Source: Saccharopolyspora erythraea NRRL 2338
GTDB lineage: Bacteria; Actinomycetota; Actinomycetes; Mycobacteriales; Pseudonocardiaceae
Direction: 5' to 3'
Assembly (NCBI RefSeq): GCF_000062885.1
Contig: NC_009142.1
Span: 6,251,584 to 6,315,583 of the forward strand
Length of the DNA: 64,000 bases
Each line of letters starts with the position of its first letter. The stretch's first letter is position 1. The notes below the pieces were generated by a model that ran no database searches, was not told the DNA's origin, and was given only the letters and a program-made list of their open reading frames with translations. The position numbers and the translations under genes are program-made. Below are positions 25,683 through 34,757 of this stretch, piece after piece.

Positions 25683-25937
25683 CTACGACGGCGGTTCCGG
25701 CACCTCAGGTGTCTCAGGCGCGTCGGGCCGATCCGGGTCCGGTACCTCGGGTTTGCCCGGGGCGGTCGGCTTGCCCGGCTGGACCGGCCGCGGGGTGTTC
25801 GGCGGCTCCGGAACCTCGGGTGTGCCCGGCCAGTCCGGGTCCGGCACCTCCGGCGTGCCCGGGTGCGGCGAGCCGGGCGACTCGCCTACCGGCGTCCGCG
25901 TTGCGTTCCGGTCGTCGCGACGCTCGGGGATCGTCAC
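25683..25937 (-). CDS. Proline-rich low-complexity protein
   Basis: The protein has 84 residues. It starts at GTG 25937 with AAGGAG eight bases upstream, and consists mainly of the repeated phrase PGTPEVPDPD/TPEVPEPP. It is unfolded and acidic, with no signal peptide or membrane segment. An upstream extension to 26078 is possible but would run through a repeat element. Function unknown. It may be a spacer or wall-associated peptide, though no export signal is seen. Confidence 0.5.
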   Translation of the reverse strand: MTIPERRDDRNATRTPVGESPGSPHPGTPEVPDPDWPGTPEVPEPPNTPRPVQPGKPTAPGKPEVPDPDRPDAPETPEVPEPPS

Positions 25938-25961
25938 TGCTGCGCTCCTTCCCGGACGGCT

Positions 25962-26155
25962 GGGTTCTGTTTCATGAGCGGCGTCAGGCGCTTGCGGTGT
26001 GGGGGGACCCAGCTCGCGCCGCCGCGGGTTCTCAGAAGCCTTCTGGCGAGGACAGCGCCGACGTGGCGGATTGGACATTCTCGAGGTCGGCGGTCCCGGA
26101 GCGAGAAGGCTTCTGAGGTTCCGCCACCCGCCCCGCTATGCAAACCACTTCTGAA
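25962..26155. repeat. Dispersed stem-loop element, copy A
   Basis: This intergenic element shares its layout with 51704-51885. It has a short hairpin near 25976-25989, the conserved block GCCGCGGGTTCTCA ending at 26034, and a perfect 13-bp outer stem TCAGAAGCCTTCT (26032-26044) pairing with 26104-26116. Inside are the conserved loop TCTGGCGAGGACAGC (26042-26056), an inner stem GCCGAC/GTCGGC (26057-26062, 26086-26091) and conserved TCCCGGAGC (26094-26102). The stems differ from copy B but stay paired, so structure is conserved rather than sequence. Confidence 0.7.
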
Positions 26156-26162
26156 ACGTTCC

Positions 26163-26567
26163 TTACCCGCCGAACCGGACCAGGCGGTGCTCCAAGCCGT
26201 CGTCGGCGTTCGGACGCCGGAAGTCCGGCGGCACGAGCGCGCCGGGGTGCTCACCGTCCTCGGCCTCCCGCAGGTACCGGTCCACGGTCTGCGGCTTGGG
26301 CAGGATGTCCTCGCCCAGGTAGCTGACCACGACCGTGTCGTCTTCCTCGCTGGTGATGACCCGCAGCGCCCAGCCGTTGATCTCGTCCCAGGTCAGCAGC
26401 ACCCGGCAGCCGGGCAGCGTGGGAACCCTCGACCGCACCGCGATGATCGCCGTGGCGAAACCGCCGTCGACGTCGACCTCCGCGCCCTCGACATCACCGC
26501 CCAGGCGGCCGACCACCGCTTCGACGTAGTTGACCAAGCCGTCCAGCGCTGAACCGCTCACATCCAT
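26163..26567 (-). CDS. DUF6292 family protein
   Basis: This 134-residue protein begins MDVSGSALDGLVNYVEAVVGRLGG. It then has the beta strands AIIAVRSRVPTLPGCRVLLTWDEINGWALRV and the conserved YLGEDILPKPQTVDRYLRE segment, all features of the DUF6292 family of filamentous actinomycetes, which has no assigned role. ATG 26567 has GGAGGAG seven bases upstream and is preferred over the adjacent GTG. The repeat element copy A lies just beyond its 3' end. Confidence 0.85.
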   Translation of the reverse strand: MDVSGSALDGLVNYVEAVVGRLGGDVEGAEVDVDGGFATAIIAVRSRVPTLPGCRVLLTWDEINGWALRVITSEEDDTVVVSYLGEDILPKPQTVDRYLREAEDGEHPGALVPPDFRRPNADDGLEHRLVRFGG

Positions 26568-26810
26568 CACGGCTCCTCCTCTCCGGCGGGTCCGTCGGCG
26601 ACCGGAGGCGCACCGGCGGTTCGGACGGTTCGGACGGGTTGGAAACCCTCCTCGGTGAGGTGCTTGTGTCTAGCTTGCCCCCGCCGGGCGACCCTCAAAC
26701 AGGTCTCATGCCAACGCTGTGAAACCAACCGCACGGTGAGCCGGGCCTCACGGGCCGGATCCCGGACGCCCGGGACCTCGCCGCCTCCACGGTTCAGATG
26801 CGCCCTGGCC

Positions 26811-27716
26811 TCAGCCGACGTAGCGGCGCGCGGCGGAGTTGCGCTGGGGCTCGTCCAGCAGCCGCAGGAGCCGTTCGACGTGGTCGGGGACGACGCGGCG
26901 CTCGCGCAGCACCCAGCGCCACTGCCCCAGCGCCTCGACGACGGCCGACACCGTGTGCCGGTCCCTGGGCGCCGAGCCCAGCAGGCCGGCGGTGCGCCGC
27001 AGCGCGCTGGGCAGCGGTCTGCGAAGCCACGTGGTCCACAGCGTGTTGCGGATACCGAGCTGCCTGCGCCGCCGGGCGTCCCTGGTGTGCGAGGGCGCGT
27101 GGTGGATGACGATGTCCTCGACCCAGCACAGCCACCAGCCGCGGCAGACCATGTCGAGCGCGAGCAGTTCCTCCTCGCCGCCCAGCCACAGCCGCTCGCA
27201 GAACCCGCCCACCTGGCGGAACGCCTCGGTGCGAACCGTGGTCAGCCCGGCCATCACGCTCAGCAGCGCCGGTCCGGGCAGCCACGTTGGGCCCGGAACC
27301 GGCGAGTCGCGCAGCTCGGGTGTCAGCGGGTCCTCCGCCAGGCCGGGTTCGACCAGGCAGCGGCCCATCACCGCGCCCAGCCCGGGATGCTCGTCGAGCA
27401 CCTGCGAGGCGCGCTCCACGGCGCCGGGCTGCCACCGCGTGTCGTCGTCGCAGAACGACACGTACGGCGTGCCGACGAGCGCCACCGCGTCGTTGCGGGC
27501 GATGGCGCCGCGGTTGGTGCTCTCGCGCAGCAGCGTCACCTCGGGGAAGCGCTCCGCGACGGCGTCGGCGGTGCCGTCGGTGGAAGCGTTGTCGGCGACG
27601 ATGACCGGGGCGGCGTCGGGGAGCGAGGTCATGTGCGCCAGCGTGTTCAGCAACTCCTCGCGCCGGCCGCGGGTGATGACCACCACCGTCGAACGCGCTT
27701 TCCCGTTGTGGTGCAC
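26811..27716 (-). CDS. GT2 family glycosyltransferase (paralogue of 24717-25661)
   Basis: The protein has 301 residues with a GT-A fold: TVVVITRGRREELLNTL, VIVADNASTDGTADAV, ESTNRGAIARNDAV and the metal motif FCDDDTRWQPGAVERA. A conserved GGEEELLALDMVCRGWWLCWV region follows and parallels EKLLSYDLAAKGWDLCYV in the plus-strand paralogue. GTG 27716 has GGAG upstream. It is divergent from the epimerase gene at 27845. The two GT2 genes probably arose by duplication and may act on related acceptors. Confidence 0.87.
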   Translation of the reverse strand: MHHNGKARSTVVVITRGRREELLNTLAHMTSLPDAAPVIVADNASTDGTADAVAERFPEVTLLRESTNRGAIARNDAVALVGTPYVSFCDDDTRWQPGAVERASQVLDEHPGLGAVMGRCLVEPGLAEDPLTPELRDSPVPGPTWLPGPALLSVMAGLTTVRTEAFRQVGGFCERLWLGGEEELLALDMVCRGWWLCWVEDIVIHHAPSHTRDARRRRQLGIRNTLWTTWLRRPLPSALRRTAGLLGSAPRDRHTVSAVVEALGQWRWVLRERRVVPDHVERLLRLLDEPQRNSAARRYVG

Positions 27717-27844
27717 CGGAATCTCCTCGCCGTCGCGGTCGCCGACGTTGAACTACCCCGCCGGTCGCCGTCCCACGCCCGCGCGTTTGTCCGGCACCAC
27801 CAACGGGTAGTTCGATGCGGGTCCGGCAGGAAGGCGGTTCTGCG

Positions 27845-28816
<972 letters not shown>

Positions 28817-28818
28817 GC

Positions 28819-28862
28819 CGCACCGGAGTTTGGCCGGCCCGTCTTCGCGGCAATCCGGTGCG
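28819..28862 (+). terminator. Possible hairpin terminator after the epimerase gene
   Basis: The 9-bp perfect arms CGCACCGGA (28819-28827) and TCCGGTGCG (28854-28862) enclose a 26-base loop, starting three bases after the stop. The long loop makes it weaker than the other hairpins here. Confidence 0.45.
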
Positions 28863-28895
28863 TGCAACGAGCAGTGCGACATCGCGGAGGTCGTC

Positions 28896-29123
28896 ATGGC
28901 CGACAGCGAACGCGGTGAACGCCCCGACCGCGCGCCCGAGCAGGCCGAGGCCGAACAGCCGCGCAGCGACGTGCCCGAGGACACCGGATACGACGAGGCG
29001 GCCGGAGACCGGATCACCCCTGACCGCGAATCCCCGCCGGACGAGGAACCGGAGCCGCCGAAGCAATCGCACCCGCGGCATCTCCCCGCCGACATCCCGC
29101 CCGACGGCGGGCAGGGGGCGTAG
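28896..29123 (+). CDS. Small acidic, probably disordered protein
   Basis: The protein has 75 residues. It is rich in D, E, P and R, with no hydrophobic core (EDTGYDEAAGDRITPDRESPPDEEPEPP). GCGGAGG five bases upstream of ATG 28896 supports translation. Such short acidic proteins are common near stress genes in actinomycetes, but I recognise no family. Confidence 0.6.
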   Translation: MADSERGERPDRAPEQAEAEQPRSDVPEDTGYDEAAGDRITPDRESPPDEEPEPPKQSHPRHLPADIPPDGGQGA

Positions 29124-29273
29124 CTCTTCGCGAGGCGAGCGGACCGTAGTCGCCGCCGCGGACGTGTGCACGGTCACTGAAGATCTTCACCCGTTTGCGT
29201 GTGTCCGCGCAGGGCCCGGTGGGTAATCGACTGCCAGAGGGACGGATACCCCATCGGCGCGGAGGTGATCGAG

Positions 29274-29558
29274 TTGACGACGACGGCGCGACTTCCCAAG
29301 CCTGTCAGCGACTCCTGGCAGTGGCAACTCAAGGCGGCCTGCCGCGACCTGGCCTCGAGCCGGTTCTTCCACCCCGACCACGAGCGCGGCAACTCGCGCG
29401 ACGAGCGGGAGCGCAACGCCAAGAGGGTGTGCCACACCTGCCCGGTCATCCGGGAGTGCCGCGCTCACGCGCTGGCCACGAGGGAGCCGTACGGCGTCTG
29501 GGGCGGTCTGAGCGAACACGAGCGCCGGACCCTGGTCGCCAGCGGGCAGGTTGCTTGA
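29274..29558 (+). CDS. WhiB-family iron-sulphur transcriptional regulator
   Basis: The protein has 94 residues. Four cysteines at about 23, 53, 56 and 62 (C-x29-C-x2-C-x5-C) bind the 4Fe-4S cluster, and the GVWGG turn at residue 74 is followed by a basic helix. The N-terminus [20 protein letters not shown] and RFFHP fit the WhiB family. The TTG at 29274 has GGAGG eight bases upstream. A GTG at 29265 overlaps that site and is less likely. These proteins bind SigA and respond to redox or nitric oxide. Confidence 0.9.
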   Translation: MTTTARLPKPVSDSWQWQLKAACRDLASSRFFHPDHERGNSRDERERNAKRVCHTCPVIRECRAHALATREPYGVWGGLSEHERRTLVASGQVA

Positions 29559-29708
29559 GGCGCGGGGAGGTCGTGCCGTGGCGCGGCGCGGGCGCTGGAG
29601 GCTGAACCCGAACGAGGAGCAGGGGTCCGGGTCCGCTCGACGCTGGCGTACCACTGTGGACAACCGGAGTGCCGTCGCCTCCGATAGCGCCCAGGCTCGG
29701 GAGAACGC

Positions 29709-30665
29709 GTGAGCGGTGAGCTCGACGAGGTGGCGCGGGAGCTCTATCAACTCCCGCCGAACGAGTTCACCGGCGTGCGAGGTGAGCGGGTCGCGCAGGC
29801 GCGCGAACGCGGCGACCGCGAACTCGCGAAGGCCATCGGCAAGTTGCGCAAGCCCACGCTCGCCGCGTGGGCGCTCAATCGCGTCGCGGTGGCCGACCGC
29901 GAACGGCTGGAACAGCTCGTCGACGTCGGTGACCGGCTCCGTTCGGCGCAGCGGTCGCTGCGCGCCGACGACCTGCGCGAGCTCGACCGCCAGCGGTCGC
30001 GGCTGCACCGCGACCTGGTCGAGCGCGCCGCGGCACTCGCCGAGGAAGCCGGGCAGGAACTGGGGAACCAGGCCCGCCAGCAAGTCGAGCAGACCCTCAA
30101 CGCGGCGCTGTCGGACCCCGGCAGCGCAGGCGAGGTGCGCGCTGGGACGCTCGCGAAGCCCCTGGACTACAGCGGTTTCGGACTCGACGAGCTTTCCGCC
30201 GAGGCCGTCCGCCGCGCCGCGACCCGCACAACACGCAAGGAGCGGGAAACCTCCGCGAAGCCTTCGAAGGGTGCCGCGAAGCCGGAGAAGGCGGAGAAGG
30301 CCAAGCCTGAGAAGGCCAAGCCGGAGAAGGCGAAGCCGGAGCCCTCTCCCGCTCCGGCGAAGAAGTCCGCGCGCAAGGCGGAGGAGAAACGGCCCAGCCT
30401 GCGGGAGAAGCGGCTCGCCGCCGCGCGCGGAGACCGGGACGAGGCCGTCGCCGCCCTGCAACGAGCCGACGACGAGTTCGCGCAGGCCCGTCAGGAGCAC
30501 CGCGCGGCCGAACGCCGGGTCGACGAACTACAGGAGGAGACCCGCAGAGCCGAGCGCGAACTCGAGAAGGCGCGGCGCACCGCGGAGCAGGCGGAACGAC
30601 GGCGTGACCGGGCCGAGCGCCAGCGCTCCCGCGCCGAGGACCGGGTCGCGGACCTCGAAGAGTGA
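29709..30665 (+). CDS. Long coiled-coil protein with a lysine-rich hinge
   Basis: The protein has 318 residues. Residues 1-165 are helical with conserved-looking PTLAAWALNRVA. Residues 175-225 are a hinge built of KPEKAK-type repeats. Residues 230-318 are a heptad-rich coiled coil (RADDEFAQARQEHRAAERRVDELQ...), all R, E and A. GTG 29709 follows GGGAGAA. Similar proteins are widespread in actinobacteria without a known role. A lysine-rich linker of this kind could bind nucleic acid, but that is inference. Confidence 0.8.
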   Translation: MSGELDEVARELYQLPPNEFTGVRGERVAQARERGDRELAKAIGKLRKPTLAAWALNRVAVADRERLEQLVDVGDRLRSAQRSLRADDLRELDRQRSRLHRDLVERAAALAEEAGQELGNQARQQVEQTLNAALSDPGSAGEVRAGTLAKPLDYSGFGLDELSAEAVRRAATRTTRKERETSAKPSKGAAKPEKAEKAKPEKAKPEKAKPEPSPAPAKKSARKAEEKRPSLREKRLAAARGDRDEAVAALQRADDEFAQARQEHRAAERRVDELQEETRRAERELEKARRTAEQAERRRDRAERQRSRAEDRVADLEE

Positions 30666-30724
30666 CGGAAAAGCCCCCCGAAGGCGACGTTGTGCGGGCG
30701 GGTCTCCGAGCCGCCTGGGCAGCC

Positions 30725-31270
30725 CTACACCGGCCCGACGTGGGGGTGCCGCCCTTCGCGCAGCCGGGCATGCCGGAGTCCTGGCGCGTCACCGAGGCGC
30801 GCGGCCAACCGGTCCGCGACGGCACCCGTCGCGTAGGCGTAGATCGCCTTGTGGAGCAGGTCGATCACCAGCTCCCGGCGCGGCCAGGTCCACGGTGGTG
30901 CCCCCACGCCGGTGACGTTCTCCAGCACCTGGTCGTTGGTCAGGCGGACCACCCCGAACATCGCCGACGCCCACCCACCGCGCAGACCGGCGTCGGCCAT
31001 CACACCGCGCAGCGCCCCGAGCAGCACGCCCTGTCCCAGGTGCATGGTCAGGTTCTTGCCCTCGGGCCGCACCGGTGAGCCGGGTACGCGCAGCAGAGTT
31101 CGCCGCGGCACGTGGGAATCCGGTCTGCCGGTGACCGCCTGCTCGGCCTTCTCCGCCAGCGTCATCACCGCCACTCCGGCGGCACCGGCCACGAGGCCGT
31201 GCCACGCGCCGCGCCGCAGGACGTTCGCACTGCGCCGGCGAATCCGGGCGGTCCGGAAAGGAGTGCCCAT
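30725..31270 (-). CDS. Hypothetical protein with membrane segments
   Basis: The protein has 181 residues. A very basic N-terminus (RTARIRRRSANVLRRG) precedes a hydrophobic helix (WHGLVAGAAGVAVMTLAEKAE) and two more weakly hydrophobic regions (HLGQGVLLGALRGVMADAG and LVIDLLHKAIYAYATGAVADRL). The pattern resembles small DUF1440/DUF6789-like membrane proteins, but I cannot name the family with confidence. It ends convergently, 59 bases from the coiled-coil gene. Confidence 0.7.
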   Translation of the reverse strand: MGTPFRTARIRRRSANVLRRGAWHGLVAGAAGVAVMTLAEKAEQAVTGRPDSHVPRRTLLRVPGSPVRPEGKNLTMHLGQGVLLGALRGVMADAGLRGGWASAMFGVVRLTNDQVLENVTGVGAPPWTWPRRELVIDLLHKAIYAYATGAVADRLAARLGDAPGLRHARLREGRHPHVGPV

Positions 31271-31308
31271 GTCGGCCGGTTACCCCCTTCCGCGTCGGAG
31301 TACTCCGA

Positions 31309-32496
31309 TCACCCCTGCGGGTGCAGGAGAACCTTGATCGAGCCGTCGACCTTGCGTTGGAAGATGTCGTAGCCGTTGGGCGCTTCCTCCAGCGGCAGGT
31401 GGTGCGTCGCCAGGTCGCGCACGCCGAGCGGGTCGGACTCGTCCTCCACCAGCGGCAGCAGGTCGCCGATCCAGCGCCGCACGTGGGCCTGCCCCATGGC
31501 GACCCGCAGGCCCTTGTCGAACATCGTGAGCATCGGCAGCGGGTCGGCCATCCCGCCGTAGACGCCGCTGAGCGAGATCGTGCCCGCCCTGCGCACCGAG
31601 TCGATGCACTGGTGCAGCACGGCCAGCCGGTCCACACCCGCCTTGGTCATCAGCGGCTCGGCGACCGCGTCGGGCAGGACGCTCGCCATCTTCTGCGCGA
31701 ACTCGGCTCCGGGCGAGCCGTGCGCCTCCATCCCGACGGCGTCGATCACCGAGTCGGGGCCCCGGCCGTCGGTCCTCTCACGCAGCACCGCGGGCACGTC
31801 GTCGGTGTGGCGGGCGTCGACCACCTCGATCCCGTTGCGCTCGGCCATCTTCAGCCGCTCGTCGACGAGGTCGACCGCGATGGGACGGAATCCGCGGTGC
31901 CGTGCGATCCGGGCGGACATCTGCCCGATCGGACCGAGCCCGAACACCGCGACCGAACCGCCCTCCGGCACGGCCGCGTACTCGACGGCCTGCCACGCGG
32001 TCGGCAGCACGTCGGAGAGGTACAGGAACTGCTCGTCCGGCGGTCCCTCGGGCACCTTGATCGGTCCGAACTGCGCCTGCGGCACGCGCAGGTACTCCGC
32101 CTGGCCACCGGGCACCTGCCCGTAGAGCTTGGTGTAGCCGAACAGGGACGCGCCGCAGCCCTGGTCGGTGTTCTGCGTCGTCTCGCACTGGGCGTGCAGG
32201 CCGCGCCGGCACATCCAGCAGTCGCCGCACGCGATGTTGAAGGGCACGACGACCCGGTCGCCCGGCCTGATGTGCTCGACGGCGGAGCCGGTCTCCTCCA
32301 CGATGCCCATCGGTTCGTGGCCGAGCACGTCCCCGGGGCTGAGGAACGGCGCGAGCACCTCGTACAGGTGCAGGTCCGAACCGCAGATCGCGGTGCTGGT
32401 GATGCGCACGATGGCGTCGGTGTCGGTCTCCAGCCGCGGGTCGGGCACGTCCTGCACCCGCACGTCCCGCGGTCCCTGCCAGGTCAGCGCTCTCAT
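31309..32496 (-). CDS. Zinc-dependent alcohol dehydrogenase, formaldehyde-dehydrogenase-like
   Basis: The protein has 395 residues, medium-chain dehydrogenase family. CGSDLHLYEVL near residue 38 and GHEPMGIVEE near residue 59 carry catalytic zinc ligands. CGDCWMCRRGLHAQCE near residue 92 holds the four structural-zinc cysteines. VFGLGPIGQM near residue 180 is the NAD-binding loop. The insertion with SLFGYTKLYGQVPGGQAEYLRVP is typical of the glutathione-independent formaldehyde dehydrogenase-like group. The substrate is not certain. ATG 32496 lacks a strong binding site. Confidence 0.87.
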   Translation of the reverse strand: MRALTWQGPRDVRVQDVPDPRLETDTDAIVRITSTAICGSDLHLYEVLAPFLSPGDVLGHEPMGIVEETGSAVEHIRPGDRVVVPFNIACGDCWMCRRGLHAQCETTQNTDQGCGASLFGYTKLYGQVPGGQAEYLRVPQAQFGPIKVPEGPPDEQFLYLSDVLPTAWQAVEYAAVPEGGSVAVFGLGPIGQMSARIARHRGFRPIAVDLVDERLKMAERNGIEVVDARHTDDVPAVLRERTDGRGPDSVIDAVGMEAHGSPGAEFAQKMASVLPDAVAEPLMTKAGVDRLAVLHQCIDSVRRAGTISLSGVYGGMADPLPMLTMFDKGLRVAMGQAHVRRWIGDLLPLVEDESDPLGVRDLATHHLPLEEAPNGYDIFQRKVDGSIKVLLHPQG

Positions 32497-32711
32497 CTTC
32501 GGCACCCCGCACGACTCGGTTCCGGCTGAAGCCGGTTCCAAGCGCGGTCTTCCCCGCCCGCTGCTCGCCCTGCGCGGCAGCGGCCCGGCGCTTGGAACCG
32601 GGTGATCAGGTGCTACCCGCTTCCGCCACCCGGACAAACGTCGGCGGGTGTAGGCGCGGAGCGGATGCGGGTAGGCGGTGGTCGTCGGAGACATCGTCAG
32701 GAGAGGACGCC

Positions 32712-32924
32712 ATGGGTGAGCGACACGTGGTCCCGAACCGGGGGCACGGCGGCTGGAAGGTCATCGGATCGAGCACCGGCGCAACCGAGCAGCAGGCCGA
32801 CACCCAGGCCGAAGCGGTCGAGCAGGCGATCGCGGAGCTGGCGCACGACGGTGGCGAGGTCCTCGTCCACGGCCTCGACGGCGCGGTGCAGGAGAAGCGG
32901 GTCGTGCACCCGCGCCAGCGGTAG
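32712..32924 (+). CDS. DUF2188 family small protein (second copy)
   Basis: The protein has 70 residues. MGERHVVPNRGHGGWKVIGSS, a QAEAVEQAIAEL helix and GGEVLVHGLDGAVQEKRVV repeat the pattern of the first DUF2188 gene (9943-10164), including the identical MGERHV start. GAGAGGA precedes ATG 32712. GGGTAG at 32669-32674, with GTGT 17 bases before it, resembles a stress-type promoter. Confidence 0.82.
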   Translation: MGERHVVPNRGHGGWKVIGSSTGATEQQADTQAEAVEQAIAELAHDGGEVLVHGLDGAVQEKRVVHPRQR

Positions 32925-32969
32925 CGCGCCCGGTGCGCGCGCCGGCGGACCCGCGACCGTCAGGTCCCG

Positions 32970-33127
32970 GGGGCCTCCCGGCGGCTTGGCCGGGTCAGCA
33001 GCATGGCCGGGCCAGTCCCCGGCCGACGGTTCGGCCGGGAATCGGCTGGCGATTTGGCCGGGTTAGCGGCTTGGCCAGGTCCCCGGCCGACGGCTTGGCC
33101 AGGTCCCCGGCCGACGGCTTGGCCGGG
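32970..33127. repeat. Short tandem repeats in a convergent gap
   Basis: The gap is made of variants of CGGCTTGGCCAGGTCCCCGGCCGA. Two perfect 24-bp copies occur at 33067-33090 and 33091-33114, with degenerate copies before and after. It lies between the convergent DUF2188 and AI-2E transporter genes. No gene is seen in it. Confidence 0.7.
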
Positions 33128-34351
33128 TCAGCGGCCGGGTGGCGGCGGCTTGGGCGACTCGGCCTGCTCCCCGGCTCGGTCCGCCCCGCCGTGGCCCTCC
33201 CCGCCGTGGCCCTCGCCACCGTGCGCCTCCTCTTCCTCCGTCCCGCGATCTCGCCGCCCCTCAGGTTCGCTCAGCGACCGGACCGCCGCGGCCGACACCG
33301 CGAGCACGGGCACCGCGACGACCGCGCCCGCAACGCCCGCCAGCACGAATCCGACCGAGATCGACAGCACCACGGCGAGCGGGTGCAGGTGCGACGCCCT
33401 GCCGAGCAGCAGCGGCTGGAGCACGTGGCCCTCCAGCTGCGTGACCACGATGACGATCGCCGCCATCAGCACGGCGGGCCAGAAACCGACCGTGACCAGG
33501 CAGACCAGCACCGCCAGCGTGCCGGTGATCAGGATTCCGAGGTACGGCACGAAGGCGCCGAGGAAGACCAGCGCCGCCAGCGCCGGGGCCAGCGGCACGC
33601 CGATGAGCGCCGCGCTGACTCCGACTCCGATGGCGTCCATGCACGCCACGGCCGCGGTCGCGCGGACGTAACCGGTCAGCGCGTCGAATCCGCTGCGCCC
33701 GGCCAGGTCCACGCGGTCCCTGCTCCCCAGGGGAAAACCGCGGAGCAGGAAGTTCCAGATCCGGTCCCCGTCGTAGAGGAAGAAGATCAGGGTGAACAGC
33801 ACCAGCAACGCGCCGCCGAGGACCTCGCCGGAGGTCACGGCCGTGCTCAGCACGCCGGAGATGATGCCGCCCTGGTGCGTCTGCAGGGTCGCGGTGGCGT
33901 CGTTGACCAGCTCGTCGAGCTGGCGTTGGTCGAGCCGCAGCGGTCCGAGCCGCAGCCACGCCTCCCCGCTCTCCAGCGTGTTGGAGACCTGCGCCTGCAG
34001 GCGCGGCAGGTCGGCGACCACGGTGCCGACCACCAGCGCGAGCACGCCGGTGACCGAGATCAGCCCCACGCAGACCACGAGCGCGGTCGCCAGCGCGCGG
34101 GGTGCGCCCTTGCCCGTCAGCCAGTTCGAGAAAGGACCGAGCAGCGCGGCGAGCAGCAGCGCGATGACCACCGGCATCGCCACCGCCGCCAGGTAGGTGA
34201 GCACGTAGCCGGCCAGGCCCACCGCCGCCGCGACGACGAGCACTCGCCAGCTCACCGCGGCCGCCCCGCTCAGCCCGCGCGGCATCCAGCGTTCTTCGGA
34301 GGGTCCACGGTCGTTCTCCGCGCGCGCGGCGCCGATCGTCGGACGAGCCAT
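33128..34351 (-). CDS. AI-2E family transporter (PerM/YdiK-like)
   Basis: The protein has 407 residues with about eight membrane helices in the arrangement of the AI-2E/PerM family: an N-terminal helical pair, a long extracytoplasmic region with LPRLQAQVSNTLESGEAWL, then TLIFFLYDGDRIWNFLLRGFPLGSRDR and the conserved FLGAFVPYLGILITG and EGHVLQPLLLGR. The C-terminal 50 residues are a cytoplasmic tail with an HGGEGHGGEGHGG stretch that could bind metal. The cargo of actinobacterial members is unknown, and signal export is not implied. Confidence 0.86.
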   Translation of the reverse strand: MARPTIGAARAENDRGPSEERWMPRGLSGAAAVSWRVLVVAAAVGLAGYVLTYLAAVAMPVVIALLLAALLGPFSNWLTGKGAPRALATALVVCVGLISVTGVLALVVGTVVADLPRLQAQVSNTLESGEAWLRLGPLRLDQRQLDELVNDATATLQTHQGGIISGVLSTAVTSGEVLGGALLVLFTLIFFLYDGDRIWNFLLRGFPLGSRDRVDLAGRSGFDALTGYVRATAAVACMDAIGVGVSAALIGVPLAPALAALVFLGAFVPYLGILITGTLAVLVCLVTVGFWPAVLMAAIVIVVTQLEGHVLQPLLLGRASHLHPLAVVLSISVGFVLAGVAGAVVAVPVLAVSAAAVRSLSEPEGRRDRGTEEEEAHGGEGHGGEGHGGADRAGEQAESPKPPPPGR

Positions 34352-34436
34352 TCACCTCGATTGACCTGTGCGCCGCGGCGCTAAACCCGCCCGCTGCGCA
34401 CCGTGGCACCCGTCATGGTGCGCTGCCGAGCGCGTG

Positions 34437-34463
34437 GTTTCGCACCGCGCAGGCGCCGGGTAA
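34437..34463 (+). promoter_or_regulatory. Candidate SigF/SigB-type promoter upstream of the STAS gene
   Basis: GTTT (34437-34440) and GGGTAA (34458-34463) lie 17 bases apart, like the GTTT-N15-17-GGGTA stress promoters. It is about 295 bases before the STAS gene. A second GGGTAT at 34600-34605 is nearer but has no matching upstream box. Confidence 0.4.
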
Positions 34464-34527
34464 GGATGCGTTGGCACCGGTTTCCCGCCGCTTCGGCGCG
34501 GCGAGTCGTCGGCCCGGTGGCCCGTCC

Positions 34528-34592
34528 GGCGGTGGAAGCGTGACCCGCTTTCCACCGCCGCCTTCCGCTCGCGCGACTGTGCTCGCGAGCGG
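34528..34592. other. Two adjacent hairpins in the 406-base gap before the STAS gene
   Basis: A 13-bp stem with one bulged base (34528-34540 with 34546-34559) is followed by a 9-bp perfect stem CCGCTCGCG (34565-34573) with 34584-34592. They may terminate a leader transcript or shape the 5' UTR. The rest of the gap 34352-34757 holds no gene I can support. Confidence 0.55.
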
Positions 34593-34757
34593 GCGCGGAG
34601 GGTATGCTCCCAGGTGGTTGAACAGCCAGCCGGTGGATCGAGTGCACCAGGCCGACGAGGTGCCGGCGATCCGTCTCGGCGGCGTGCCGCCGGCTGCGTC
34701 AGCCGCCGAGCAGCGGAGAGCTGCGCCCCTCTCGGCACCAGCGAGAGGAGCACTGCC

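Noticed and set aside
26031-26116. Insertion sequence with terminal inverted repeats
   Set aside because: Only about 85 bases lie between the repeats and there is no transposase, so it is treated as a structured repeat element instead.
33067-33114. CRISPR-like or attachment repeats
   Set aside because: The copies are tandem without spacers. No integrase is present.
33128-34351. Quorum-sensing AI-2 exporter
   Set aside because: The family name comes from one E. coli protein. No luxS or lsr genes are seen, and most members have other roles.
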